DNA from: Sphingomonas sp. JC676
GTDB taxonomy: Bacteria > Pseudomonadota > Alphaproteobacteria > Sphingomonadales > Sphingomonadaceae
Reading direction: 5' to 3'
Assembly: GCF_014489075.1 (NCBI RefSeq)
Contig: NZ_JACTGR010000007.1
Span: forward strand, 168,979-232,978
Length of the DNA: 64,000 nt
Numbering within the stretch: position 1 is the first letter of the stretch; every line of letters starts with the position of its first letter. Shown here piece by piece: positions 8,451 to 17,210 of this stretch. The position numbers were made by a program, and so were the translations under genes. Under the pieces are notes generated by a model. That model saw only the letters and a program-made list of their open reading frames with translations, made no database searches and had not been told where the DNA came from.

Positions 8451-9003
8451 GGCCCCGAGGGGCGCGGCGCGCGGCACGCCGGTATTGGAGACCGAGCGCC
8501 TCCGCTTGCGTCCGCGCGAGGTAGACGATGCCGAGGCGATGTTTCCCGCCTATTCGGACGCCGAGCTGATGATCTGGTGGTCGAGCGCGCCGCACGGCTC
8601 GGTCGAGGAAACGCGCGCCGATTTCGCCCGCCTTGGCGGTGACTGGCGCGCCTGGGCGATCACGCGCAAGGGTGACGACACCGCGCTGGGCTTCGTCGCG
8701 ACCGGGGAGAAGCGCCAGGGCAACGTTACCGAGATCGGCTATATGCTCTCCCGCGAGCATTGGGGGACCGGCATCGCGGCGGAAGCCGTGGCGGCAGTGA
8801 TCGACCAGATCTTTGCCGAGGGTCAACGCCGCGTCTTCGCCGATACCGATCCGGAGAACGTCCAGTCACGCGGGCTGCTCGAGCGGCTGGGGTTCAAGCT
8901 GGAAGGGCATCTGCGCGCCGAATGGGAAACGCATATCGGCGTGCGCGACACCACGCTCTACGGGCTGCTGCGTGAGGATTGGCAATGGCCCCGCCGAACC
9001 TGA
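8437..9003 (+). CDS. GNAT acetyltransferase (RimJ/RimL type)
   Basis: A 188-residue protein of the RimJ/RimL subgroup of GNAT enzymes, which move an acetyl group from acetyl-CoA to an amine. Seen are VLETERLRLRPREVDDAEAMFP at the N terminus, EIGYMLSREHWGTGIAAEAV (acetyl-CoA-binding motif A) and DTDPENVQSRGLLERLGFKLEG (motif B). I chose GTG 8437 because GGGGGAT lies 8 bases before it; the longer frame lies inside the AIM24 gene. The substrate cannot be told from sequence. Confidence 0.88.
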   Translation: MATAEAPRGAARGTPVLETERLRLRPREVDDAEAMFPAYSDAELMIWWSSAPHGSVEETRADFARLGGDWRAWAITRKGDDTALGFVATGEKRQGNVTEIGYMLSREHWGTGIAAEAVAAVIDQIFAEGQRRVFADTDPENVQSRGLLERLGFKLEGHLRAEWETHIGVRDTTLYGLLREDWQWPRRT

Positions 9004-9242
9004 AGGACCCGGCCGAGCGCGCCGCCTATCGCCGCGAGCTGGCCGGGGTGGCGCGCGGCATAAGGCTGTCGGGCATCGGCCTCGCCGCTTTGGGCGCGGT
9101 GCTGGTGGCGCTTCATCGTCGCGGGATGCTGGACATGCCGATGTGGCTGGCGGCGTCCGTGCTCGGGGCCGGTATCATGCTGATGATCACCGGCATCGCC
9201 GCCCGCACCCGTTATCACGCGCTCCGGATGCGCGAGCGGTAG
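8985..9242 (+). CDS. Small two-helix membrane protein, unknown function
   Basis: An 85-residue protein beginning MAPPNLKDPAERAAYRREL, followed by two hydrophobic helices (IRLSGIGLAALGAVLVAL; MWLAASVLGAGIMLMITGI) and a basic end RTRYHALRMRER. ATG 8985 is preceded by GAGGA at 8974-8978 and lies 19 bases inside the GNAT gene, so expression is probably coupled. No family is recognised, though such proteins are often seen after GNAT genes in sphingomonads (inference). Confidence 0.65.
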   Translation: MAPPNLKDPAERAAYRRELAGVARGIRLSGIGLAALGAVLVALHRRGMLDMPMWLAASVLGAGIMLMITGIAARTRYHALRMRER

Positions 9243-9267
9243 AAAGCCTCCGGGCCTTGCTTCCTCC

Positions 9268-9372
9268 GTCACCCGGCCTTGTGCCGGGGTCCGCCGTGCC
9301 GGACGCGAGCCGTTCTAGGCTCTTACGTCTCGCCCAGACGCTCGGTGGACCCCGGCACAAGGCCGGGGTGAC
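9268..9372. repeat. Palindromic intergenic repeat, arms 9268-9292 and 9347-9372
   Basis: The left arm begins GTCACCCGGCCTTGTGCC and the right arm begins GGACCCCGGCACAAGGCC. They are near-perfect reverse complements of about 25 bases around a 54-base centre. The element lies between the convergent small membrane gene and the serine hydrolase gene. Its outline (GTCA, CCCGGC, spacer, GCCGGG, TCC) matches the palindrome inside glyS, so both may belong to one repeat superfamily with different hairpin tips. Confidence 0.85.
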
Positions 9373-9387
9373 GAAGAGAAAGCGTCC

Positions 9388-10716
9388 CTAGGGCGCCGGC
9401 GCCGCCAGTTCCGCCGCCTTACCGATCAGCCCGGCGAAGCGGCCTTCCTCCACCGCCCGCTCGGTGTCGTTCCAGCTCCCGGTCAGCACATACCAGTCGC
9501 CGCTCTTCGCCTGGAGCAGCAAAGTCATATTGATCACGCCCGGCTCCGATCCACCCTTGTAGCCGACAAACTGCCACTTCTCCTTGGCCGATGGCGGGAC
9601 ACCGGCATTCTTGGAGAGCACTGCGCGGGCATCGGCGCCCTTCGGCCCTTCGGTGTTGCGGCGGATCCAGTCCATCACCCGCACCAGGTCGGCCGGAGTC
9701 TCGAACCATTCGAGCGTGTCGATCATCACCGGCTTGCCGTCCCGGAACAGCATCGGATCGACGGTAAAGATCGAAGCCGAAGCGACTTCGCCGTCCAGCA
9801 TCTTGCGGCGCCCCGCCTCGTCGAGCGCGAGATAGCGCTTCCCCAGCGCGCCCTTCTCGATGCCCTTCAGCTTGAAAATTTCGAGCGCGCCCATGAAGGG
9901 CCGGTTGCGCGCCGCGTCCCTGATCCCGAGCACCGGCAGCATCGCCTCCACCTTCTCGCGGCCCAGCGTCTTCAGCAGGATGTCAGTCGCGCTGTTGTCG
10001 CTGATCGAGATCATCTGGGTGGCGAGCTCGCGCAGGCTGACCTGGGTCCCCTTGGGCTTCAGGTTGTAGCCGCCGCCGGGCAGCGGCGATCCGTCGAGCG
10101 TGACGAGGTCGTCCCATTTGCGCGTGCCCGCATTGGTCTCGCGGATCAGTTCGGCAAGGATGACGAGCTTGAACGCCGATCCGATCGCGAAGGCCCGGTC
10201 GGCATTGTGCTGGATCAGCAGCTGCGGCGCACCGCTGCCGAGCCTGGCCAGAGCGAAGCCCGATGCGCCGTGCAGGCCCTTCATCGCGGCGGTCACCTCG
10301 TCGAGCGACTTTTCGCGCGCGCTGATCCCCTTAATCAGCAGCCCGACCACCTGATGCGGCTCGTTCGGGTCGACGACGATCAGGATCGATGCGATCGCGT
10401 CGCGAAAGGATAGCGTGGCGGTGCCCGAATAGGGCGTGTCGAGCTGGATGCCCTCGACACCGACCACCGGCCCGTTGGCGGCGGTCAGCTGGGCGTTGAT
10501 CGCCTCGAACTGCGCCTTGGGCACCTGGGCCTGGAAGCTGGGCGAGAAGAAGCTCTCATAGCTGCCGGTGCCGGCAAGGATGGTCACAAGCTCCTTGAGC
10601 CGCGCCTTCAGCGCCGGCGCCGCCTCGACCACCGCCGCGGCAGGAGCCGGCGCGGTCTGCGCCGAAGCGGGCAGAGCGAGCACGAGGGAGGAAAGGCACA
10701 GCAAGAGGGTGCGCAT
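9388..10716 (-). CDS. Serine hydrolase with class A beta-lactamase-like domain
   Basis: A 442-residue exported protein. The signal peptide is MRTLLLCLSSLVLALPASAQ and ATG 10716 follows a GAGG site. Residues 30-150 form an extra N-terminal domain (ALKARLKELVTILAGTGSYE), and the catalytic domain follows with S180-A-F-K183, S239-D-N241 and a K-G-G in VGYKGGSEPG in place of K-T-G. These are the three active-site motifs of serine beta-lactamases and DD-peptidases. Proteins of this layout are usually called beta-lactamase class A-like serine hydrolases; antibiotic hydrolysis cannot be assumed. Confidence 0.85.
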   Translation of the reverse strand: MRTLLLCLSSLVLALPASAQTAPAPAAAVVEAAPALKARLKELVTILAGTGSYESFFSPSFQAQVPKAQFEAINAQLTAANGPVVGVEGIQLDTPYSGTATLSFRDAIASILIVVDPNEPHQVVGLLIKGISAREKSLDEVTAAMKGLHGASGFALARLGSGAPQLLIQHNADRAFAIGSAFKLVILAELIRETNAGTRKWDDLVTLDGSPLPGGGYNLKPKGTQVSLRELATQMISISDNSATDILLKTLGREKVEAMLPVLGIRDAARNRPFMGALEIFKLKGIEKGALGKRYLALDEAGRRKMLDGEVASASIFTVDPMLFRDGKPVMIDTLEWFETPADLVRVMDWIRRNTEGPKGADARAVLSKNAGVPPSAKEKWQFVGYKGGSEPGVINMTLLLQAKSGDWYVLTGSWNDTERAVEEGRFAGLIGKAAELAAPAP

Positions 10717-10812
10717 CGGAAACCTCGTCCAAAGGTGCGGTTTGTTATCGACTAGTATGGCCCTACGCCGCCGGAGCAAAGCTATCGCGTCGTATCCTGC
10801 TCGCACAACGGC

Positions 10813-12795
10813 TCAGGCGTCGATCACTTCCTCGTCGAGCCGCGCCGCATTCTCCTGGATGAAGGCGAAGCGGTGCGCCGGGTTGTTGCCCATCAGCCGG
10901 TCGACCAGGTCCTTTACCCCCGCACGCTCCTCATATTCCTGCGGCAGCGTGATGCGCAGCATGCCGCGTGTCTTGGGGTCCATCGTCGTTTCCTTGAGCT
11001 GGTTGGGGTTCATTTCCCCCAGGCCCTTGAAACGGCTGACCTCGACCTTCTTGCCTTTGAATTCGTTCGCCTCGATCTCGATGCGGTGCGCATCGTCGCG
11101 CGCGTAGAGGCTCTTGGCACCTACCGTCAGGCGATAGAGAGGTGGCTGGGCCAGATAGACATGCCCGTTGCGGACGATGTCGGCCATCTCCTGGAAGAAG
11201 AAGGTCATCAGCAAGGTCGCGATATGCGCGCCGTCGACATCGGCGTCGGTCATGATGACGATGCGCTCGTAGCGCAGGTTCGCCGCGTCGCAGTCCTTCC
11301 GCGTCCCGCAGCCCAGCGCCTGGATCAGGTCGGCGATTTCCTGGTTGGCCAGGATCTTGGCGCTGGTCGCGCTGGCGACGTTCAGGATCTTGCCGCGGAT
11401 CGGCAGGATCGCCTGGGTCTTGCGGTCGCGCGCCTGCTTGGCCGAGCCGCCGGCCGAATCACCCTCGACGATGAACAATTCGGTGCCCTTAGGATCGTCC
11501 GACGAGCAATCGGTGAGCTTGCCCGGCAGGCGGAGCTTGCGCGCCGAGGTCGCGGTCTTGCGCTTCACCTCGCGCTCGGCCTTGCGCTTCAGCCGCTCGT
11601 CCATCCGCTCAAGCACATAGCCGAGCAGCGCCTTTCCGCGGTCCATATGGTCCGAGAGGAAATGGTCGAAATGGTCGCGCACGGCGCGCTCGACCATGGC
11701 GGTGGCCTCGGGCGAGGTGAGCCGGTCCTTGGTCTGGCTCTGGAATTGCGGATCGCGGATGAAGACCGAGAGCATCAGCTCCGATCCGGTCATCAGATCG
11801 TCCGCGGTGATGTCCTTGGCCTTTTTCTGGCCGACCAGTTCGCCGAACGCGCGGATGCCGCGGGTGAGGGCGTTGCGCAGGCCGGCCTCGTGCGTGCCGC
11901 CGTCGGGCGTCGGGATGGTGTTGCAATACCAGCTGTACGAGCCGTCGCTCCACAGCGGCCAGGCGACCGCCCATTCGACGCGGCCCTGGGCCTCGCCCGG
12001 GAAATCCTGGCTGCCCGAGAAGAAATCGGCGGTGGCGCATTCGCGCCCGGCAATCTGTTCCTTCAGATGATCGGCGAGGCCGCCAGGGAACTGGAACACC
12101 GCTTCGGGCGGGGTCTCGTCGGTGAGGAGCGACGGGTCGCACCTCCAGCGGATTTCGACGCCCGCAAACAGATAGGCCTTGGAGCGCGCCAGCTTGTAGA
12201 GCCGCGCCGGCTTGAAGTGCATCTCGGGCCCGAAGATCTCGGGGTCCGGCGTGAACGCAACCGAGGTGCCGCGCCGGTTCGGCGTGCCGCCGAGGTGCTC
12301 GAGCGGACCCAAGGTCTGCCCCTGGCTGAAGCGCTGGCGGTAGAGCTGGCGGTCGCGCGCGACCTCGATCACGGTATCGACCGAAAGCGCGTTGACCACG
12401 CTTACGCCCACGCCGTGCAGGCCGCCCGACGTGGCATAGGCCTTGCCGTCGAACTTGCCGCCCGAATGGAGCATCGACAGGATCACTTCGAGCGCCGACT
12501 TGTCGGGGAATTTGGGGTGCGGATCGACCGGCATGCCGCGGCCGTTGTCGACGATCGTCAGCCGGTTGCCGGGCTCCAGCGTGACTTCGATGCGCGTGGC
12601 GTGCCCCGCCACCGCCTCGTCCATCGCATTGTCGAGGACTTCGGCGGCGAGGTGATGCAGCGCGCGCTCGTCGGTGCCGCCGATATACATGCCCGGACGC
12701 CGCCGGACAGGCTCCAGGCCCTCAAGCACTTCGATCGACGAGGCATCGTAGGTGCCGGCGGGTACGCCCGGCGCAGCAAACAGGTCTTCGGACAT
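10813..12795 (-). CDS. parE: DNA topoisomerase IV subunit B
   Basis: A 660-residue ATPase subunit that works with ParC to unlink daughter chromosomes. The GHKL ATP site is complete: EVLDNAMDEAVAG, DNGRGMPVD and GGLHGVGVSVVNALS. The TOPRIM part shows EGDSAGGSAKQARDRKTQAI and DADVDGAHIATLL. The N terminus SEDLFAAP-YDASSIEVLEGLEPVRRRPGMYIG is ParE rather than GyrB, and the absence of a GyrB-type insertion and the short length agree. The start at 12795 was chosen over an in-frame ATG 12 codons upstream because MSEDLF is the conserved beginning. Confidence 0.95.
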   Translation of the reverse strand: MSEDLFAAPGVPAGTYDASSIEVLEGLEPVRRRPGMYIGGTDERALHHLAAEVLDNAMDEAVAGHATRIEVTLEPGNRLTIVDNGRGMPVDPHPKFPDKSALEVILSMLHSGGKFDGKAYATSGGLHGVGVSVVNALSVDTVIEVARDRQLYRQRFSQGQTLGPLEHLGGTPNRRGTSVAFTPDPEIFGPEMHFKPARLYKLARSKAYLFAGVEIRWRCDPSLLTDETPPEAVFQFPGGLADHLKEQIAGRECATADFFSGSQDFPGEAQGRVEWAVAWPLWSDGSYSWYCNTIPTPDGGTHEAGLRNALTRGIRAFGELVGQKKAKDITADDLMTGSELMLSVFIRDPQFQSQTKDRLTSPEATAMVERAVRDHFDHFLSDHMDRGKALLGYVLERMDERLKRKAEREVKRKTATSARKLRLPGKLTDCSSDDPKGTELFIVEGDSAGGSAKQARDRKTQAILPIRGKILNVASATSAKILANQEIADLIQALGCGTRKDCDAANLRYERIVIMTDADVDGAHIATLLMTFFFQEMADIVRNGHVYLAQPPLYRLTVGAKSLYARDDAHRIEIEANEFKGKKVEVSRFKGLGEMNPNQLKETTMDPKTRGMLRITLPQEYEERAGVKDLVDRLMGNNPAHRFAFIQENAARLDEEVIDA

Positions 12796-12852
12796 CGCCA
12801 AGCTATAGGGTCGGGCCAGTCGGGCGCGCAAGGCTGGCCCGGACGTTCGCGA

Positions 12853-14379
12853 TCAGGCGGCGTGCAACTGCTCGACGAAATGCTCGGTAGCTTGCTGCAA
12901 GGCCCGCGCAGTATGCGACAGGGTGGTGGCGGCATCCGAGACGCGTCCAGAGAGGTGTTCGGTATCGCCAGCCACTGCCGCCACGGCGCCGATCCGGTCG
13001 GCCATCTCGATCGCGCCCTGTGCGGTGTCGCGCGCGGTGCCCTCGATCGCGCGTGCCGAGTGACGCTGGCGATCGACCTCGAGGCGGATCGCCTCCGCCG
13101 CCCCAGCCACTTCGGCGACGGTGGCGGCGATTTCGGCGAGCGCGTCATGCGCCACCGTGACACCTCCGGCGACCGTTCCCACGAGAGAGCGTATCTGCTC
13201 GGTGGCACCGCTCGCCTGGCCGGCGAGCTGCTTCACCTCGTGCGCCACCACGGCAAAACCGCGGCCCACATCACCCGCACGCGCGGCTTCGATCGTCGCG
13301 TTCAGTGCGAGCAGGTTGGTACGCGCCGCGATCTCATGGATGGACTGGGCGAAGTCGCCGATCGAGCCGGCCTGGCCCGACAGCGCATGGACCGCCGATT
13401 CACCCGATGCGGAAACGTTGCGGGCATCGTCGCTCAGCCGCGCCTGCTGATCGACGCTGGACGCGATCGCGAGGATCGAGGCGGACAGGTCATGCACGTC
13501 GGTGGCCAGGCTCGCCGCTGTATTGGAAGCATGCGAAGCGATGCGCGCGGTCTCGCTCAGCTCGCCGCTCGCGCGCCGAGCCAGGTCGTTCAACGCATGC
13601 GCGGATCGATCGAGGTCGCCGGCCGATTGCGTGACCGCGCCGACGACATCCGCGACCGAAGCCTGGAATGCCGCTGCCACCGCGAGCGTTTCGCGGCGGC
13701 GTGCCGCGGCGGTGTCGCGCTCCAGGGTTTCACGCCGGGCGCGCTCTTCGCGCTCGCGCGTTTCCGCCGCGCGCATCGCCGCCATCGCGGCTTCGATCTC
13801 GTCGCGGCGCGCGTCGGCCGCCTGGGCGAGACGTTCGCTGGCGCCGCGCGCCTCGGCCTGCGCGCGCATCAACTGGGTGAGCCAGATGCTGATATAGCTG
13901 AGCACCGCGAACTGCATGCTCACCGCCACCGCATGGAATATCACGCGTCCGAAATCCCCGCCGCCGGCAAAGACCCAGCTGGGGACAAGGATGTCGAGAA
14001 CGAGGTGGTGGACCGCGATGAGCGCGGAGGCGAGCGCCATGGGGCGCCAATCGCACAGCACCGTCAGCGCGGCGAGCGCGACGAAGAAGTACATATGCGC
14101 ATCCATCTGCCAGCCATGGCCGGCAAGCGCATAAACCATCAGCGCCGGATGGATCGCGGCAAGCGAGCCGATCACCAGCCGCGCGGTCGCGTCGTGGCGG
14201 CGGCGCAGCATCATCAGCGTCGGCACGATATTGGCCGCGATGCCGAGCATGGCGACGACGAGGGGCCGGTCGCCGCCCAGACAGATGCCGAGCAGGAAGA
14301 GCAAAACGACTGCCGCCCATGCAGACGCCACCAGCAAGTCGATTCCGCGCAGGCGCAGGCGATCGATGTCCGAGATCAT
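12853..14379 (-). CDS. Methyl-accepting chemotaxis protein with six-helix membrane domain
   Basis: A 508-residue chemoreceptor. Six hydrophobic helices span residues about 14-170, with no large periplasmic ligand domain, so it resembles integral-membrane-sensing receptors. A coiled coil follows (AQAADARRDEIEAAMAAMRA) and then the signalling domain, with the conserved tip IHEIAARTNLLALNATIEAARAG and VVAHEVKQLA. It should bind CheA and CheW. ATG 14379 has GGGAGG 6 bases upstream and overlaps the stop of the next gene (ATGA). No che or flagellar genes are nearby, so it is an orphan receptor. Confidence 0.9.
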   Translation of the reverse strand: MISDIDRLRLRGIDLLVASAWAAVVLLFLLGICLGGDRPLVVAMLGIAANIVPTLMMLRRRHDATARLVIGSLAAIHPALMVYALAGHGWQMDAHMYFFVALAALTVLCDWRPMALASALIAVHHLVLDILVPSWVFAGGGDFGRVIFHAVAVSMQFAVLSYISIWLTQLMRAQAEARGASERLAQAADARRDEIEAAMAAMRAAETREREERARRETLERDTAAARRRETLAVAAAFQASVADVVGAVTQSAGDLDRSAHALNDLARRASGELSETARIASHASNTAASLATDVHDLSASILAIASSVDQQARLSDDARNVSASGESAVHALSGQAGSIGDFAQSIHEIAARTNLLALNATIEAARAGDVGRGFAVVAHEVKQLAGQASGATEQIRSLVGTVAGGVTVAHDALAEIAATVAEVAGAAEAIRLEVDRQRHSARAIEGTARDTAQGAIEMADRIGAVAAVAGDTEHLSGRVSDAATTLSHTARALQQATEHFVEQLHAA

Positions 14380-14699
14380 GCGAGCCTCCCGCGCTCGCCG
14401 CACGCGGCGGGCGGCGCGGCGAGCACCAGCACGCCACGGCGTAGCATTCCCGCGGCGATGGCGGAGCGCTCTCCGAAGACGACGAAGGAGTTAGACAGGG
14501 GCCCCTGGCCGATCAGCAAGGCGTGCTCATCGATTGCAAGCGCGAGCATGCCACGTTCCGCGCCCGGCCAGATCGGTATCAGGATCATCTTGCCACGCGC
14601 AGGCGGATAGAGCGCGGCGAACAGCATCGCGCCCACAACGCACGCGATCTGAGCGGCCACAGCGTGACGAAAGAAGGCTGCAGAGAAACGCAGGGACAT
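14376..14699 (-). CDS. Small membrane-anchored protein coupled to chemoreceptor
   Basis: A 107-residue protein with one N-terminal hydrophobic helix (AAQIACVVGAMLFAALYPP) and then a small globular part with LALAIDEHALLIGQGPLSNSFVVFGE. The stop TGA overlaps the chemoreceptor start (ATGA) on the minus strand, so the pair is translationally coupled. No family is recognised. The layout suggests a small partner or sensor for the receptor, which is inference from position alone. Confidence 0.6.
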   Translation of the reverse strand: MSLRFSAAFFRHAVAAQIACVVGAMLFAALYPPARGKMILIPIWPGAERGMLALAIDEHALLIGQGPLSNSFVVFGERSAIAAGMLRRGVLVLAAPPAACGERGRLA

Positions 14700-14812
14700 A
14701 CCGTCCCGACTAGCCGGAAATGGTTAGCGCCTTGTGAACCACAATGGATCTATTGGCGTCGCCACCGGCATTTTCCGTCGCCCCGCGAGCGGGAGCGACG
14801 GTTTTCGCAATG

Positions 14813-15460
14813 TCAGCGGACGCGCGGGCCGCCGAACGGCATCGGGGGCGGCGGGCGGCGATCGCGGCGCGGGAGCTGCGCCTGATAGGCGTGGCCGCAA
14901 TGCGCGACGCAGTACGGGAAACCCGGATTCACCTTGTCGCCGCAGAAGTGGAAATCGGGCTCGCCGGGATGGCCGAGCGGCCATTTGCAGATGCGGTCGT
15001 TGAGATCGAGCAGGGTCGTCTTGCCCGCGATCGCGTCGCTCGGCTTGGCCGGCACCAGGCGGCGCGGCGGGGCCGGAGTGATCGGCGCGGCCTGCTCACC
15101 GGGATTCTGGCGCAGGAAGCCGCCGGGGCCGACCGAGCGGAGCACGGGACCCTCGGGCTTGGGCTCGGGGGCCGGCGCGGCTTCGCGCGGCTCGGGCTCG
15201 ACGGCTGCAGCCTTGGGCGCAGGTGCGGGCGCCGCCGGGGCGGGAGCCGCGACCGGTGCGGGCGCCGGCTTCGGTGCCGCCTGGGCCTTGGGCTCGTTGG
15301 GTTTCACCGGCGACGGGCGCGCGGGCAGGCCCAGGCGATGCGCCTTGCCGATCACCGCGTTACGGCTCACGCCGCCCAGCTCCTCGGCGATCTGCGTGGC
15401 GGTAAGGCCGCTATCCCACATCTTCTTCAGCGTCTCGATACGCTCGTCGGTCCAGCTCAT
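14813..15460 (-). CDS. gcrA: GcrA cell-cycle regulator
   Basis: A 215-residue protein with the GcrA N-terminal helix-turn-helix (MSWTDERIETLKKMWDSGLT, ATQIAEELG, RNAVIGKAHRLGL) and a conserved C-terminal Cys/His patch (CKWPLGHPGEPDFHFCG, YCVAHCGHAYQ). A long Ala/Pro-rich linker joins the two at residues about 58-125. GcrA binds sigma-70 RNA polymerase and acts at promoters with CcrM-methylated GANTC sites; the family is confined to Alphaproteobacteria. ATG 15460 follows AAGGAAG. It is a single gene here, divergent from the ABC-2 permease. Confidence 0.95.
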   Translation of the reverse strand: MSWTDERIETLKKMWDSGLTATQIAEELGGVSRNAVIGKAHRLGLPARPSPVKPNEPKAQAAPKPAPAPVAAPAPAAPAPAPKAAAVEPEPREAAPAPEPKPEGPVLRSVGPGGFLRQNPGEQAAPITPAPPRRLVPAKPSDAIAGKTTLLDLNDRICKWPLGHPGEPDFHFCGDKVNPGFPYCVAHCGHAYQAQLPRRDRRPPPPMPFGGPRVR

Positions 15461-15511
15461 GATCTTCCTTCAACTTGCGGGCGGCGCGTGCAGCGGTTAC
15501 GCGAACGCGCG

Positions 15512-16354
15512 ATGAGCAGCCACCCTGAAATCGGTTCGAACCTCCCAGAACCCGGCGTTCCGGTGATTCGCAACGTGAATTGGGGAGGATTGCGTACGCT
15601 CTATATCAAGGAGGTGCGCCGTTTCTTCAAGGTGCAGCTCCAGACGATATGGGCGCCGGCGGTAACGACTCTCCTGTTTCTGGTCATTTTCACCGTCGCT
15701 TTGGGTGGCGGCGGGCGGATGGTGACGCTCCAGGGTCAGCAAATCCACTTCGCCGATTTCATCGCGCCGGGCCTGATCGTGATGGGCATGCTCCAGAACG
15801 CCTTCGCCAATGCCAGCTTCTCGCTGCTCGTCGGCAAGATCCAGGGCACGATCGTCGATTATCTGATGCCGCCGCTCTCCACCGCCGAGCTGCTCGCGGC
15901 GCTCACCGGCGGATCGGTGACGCGCGCCTTCTGCGTCGGCGGCGCGGTGTGGCTGGCGATGCAGTTCTGGCCGGGCGTCCATGTCTGGCCGCACCATTTC
16001 TGGGCGGTTTTGTGGTTCGGGTTCCTCGGCTCGCTGTTCCTCGCGCTGCTGGGCGTGCTGACCTCGATCTGGGCGGAAAAGTTCGACCACGCCGCCGCGG
16101 TCACCAATTTCGTCGTGGCGCCGCTCTCGCTGCTGTCGGGCACCTTCTATTCGGTCGAGCGCCTGTCACCGGCGTTCCGCGCGATCAGCCATGCGAACCC
16201 GTTTTTCTACATTATCTCAGGTTTCCGCTACGGCTTCCTCGGAGTCGCCGACTCGCCGATCCTGCTTGGCAGCGCCGTGATCCTGGGCATCGACATCGCG
16301 CTGGGGCTGCTCTGCTACACGTTGCTGCGCACCGGCTGGAAGCTCAAGAACTGA
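15512..16354 (+). CDS. ABC-2 type transporter permease
   Basis: A 280-residue membrane protein with six helices of the ABC-2 family, whose members export polysaccharides, drugs or nodulation factors with a separate ATPase. The N terminus (LRTLYIKEVRRFFKVQLQTIWAP) and LLSGTFYSVERLSP-FRAISHANPFFYIISGFRYGF are family signatures. The start is ATG 15512; the same frame runs open for hundreds of bases upstream, but that is antisense to gcrA. No ATP-binding partner is adjacent, so it must be encoded elsewhere. Confidence 0.9.
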   Translation: MSSHPEIGSNLPEPGVPVIRNVNWGGLRTLYIKEVRRFFKVQLQTIWAPAVTTLLFLVIFTVALGGGGRMVTLQGQQIHFADFIAPGLIVMGMLQNAFANASFSLLVGKIQGTIVDYLMPPLSTAELLAALTGGSVTRAFCVGGAVWLAMQFWPGVHVWPHHFWAVLWFGFLGSLFLALLGVLTSIWAEKFDHAAAVTNFVVAPLSLLSGTFYSVERLSPAFRAISHANPFFYIISGFRYGFLGVADSPILLGSAVILGIDIALGLLCYTLLRTGWKLKN

Positions 16355-16432
16355 GGCGCGTCCACCCATCCATCCGAATGCATTGAGATTGCCCGGATCA
16401 GAGTGCAAATAGGCCGATCCGGAAGGAAATAA

Positions 16433-17203
16433 ATGGCAAGCGAAGACGATATTCCCAAGGGCGCGCAGACGCTGATGCGCGGGCTCGATATCCTGGACGA
16501 GACGCTGTTGGGCCCCACCAAGATGTCGGCGGTGGCGACCAAGCTCGGCCTGAGCAAGACGACCACGCACCGGCTCGCGCATGCGCTACGCTCGCGCGGC
16601 TATCTGTCGATCACCGCCGAGGGCATCGCGCTCGGTCCGAAGCTGCTCCAGCTCGGTGCGGTCGCCAACGAGCAGGTCGATTATGTCCGGGTTGCACGGC
16701 CCTATCTCGAGCTACTGTCAGAGAGCACCGGATTCTGTGCCTTTGTGGGCAAGCGCGAAGGCGATTGGTCGCGGCACCTGGACCGGGCGACCGGGCGGCA
16801 GAAACTTCGCGTCGCGACGGCGCCGGGCGACCAGCGGCCGATAGCGGAGACGGGACTGGGCAAGGCGCTGCTGTTCGATGACGGCGAGGAAAGCCTCAGG
16901 AAGCTTTATCGCCTGTCCGCAGCGGCGAGCTCCGATCCGGTCGACGAGGAGGCCTGGCTCGCTGCGATGCGCGCCCATGTCGCGCGCGGCATCGTCCTGC
17001 ATGACAGCCCGATCGGAGACGGCGTGCGCTCGATTGCGGCGCCGGTGCGCGACGCGAACGGCAATATCTGCGTTGCGATCAGCATCGCCAGCGCTGCCCA
17101 CTATCTGACCGACGCCGTGGTGGTGGAGGTCGTCGATCATGTCGCCGAAATCGCCGACAAAGTCAGCAAGGCGCTCGGGTACAGCCCTCCACCCAAGGCC
17201 TGA
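16433..17203 (+). CDS. IclR-family transcriptional regulator
   Basis: A 256-residue regulator with an N-terminal winged helix-turn-helix (KGAQTLMRGLDILDETL, MSAVATKLGLSKTTTHRLAHALRSRGYL) and a C-terminal GAF-like effector domain (GLGKALLFDD, HVARGIVLHDSP-DGVRSIAAPVRDANG). IclR proteins usually control catabolic operons. The start is ATG 16433 with GGAAGGA 5 bases before it. The convergent MBL-like gene begins 8 bases after its stop. The regulated genes cannot be named from this window. Confidence 0.9.
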   Translation: MASEDDIPKGAQTLMRGLDILDETLLGPTKMSAVATKLGLSKTTTHRLAHALRSRGYLSITAEGIALGPKLLQLGAVANEQVDYVRVARPYLELLSESTGFCAFVGKREGDWSRHLDRATGRQKLRVATAPGDQRPIAETGLGKALLFDDGEESLRKLYRLSAAASSDPVDEEAWLAAMRAHVARGIVLHDSPIGDGVRSIAAPVRDANGNICVAISIASAAHYLTDAVVVEVVDHVAEIADKVSKALGYSPPPKA

Positions 17204-17210
17204 CCCGCGT

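Noticed and set aside
9388..10716. A true antibiotic-resistance beta-lactamase
   Set aside because: The active-site motifs are present, but KTG is KGG and there is an extra N-terminal domain; a general serine hydrolase is the safer call.
10873..14610. Very long open frame on the plus strand opposite parE and the chemoreceptor gene
   Set aside because: It is the antisense shadow of two clear genes with high GC third positions; its translation is low-complexity with no family match.
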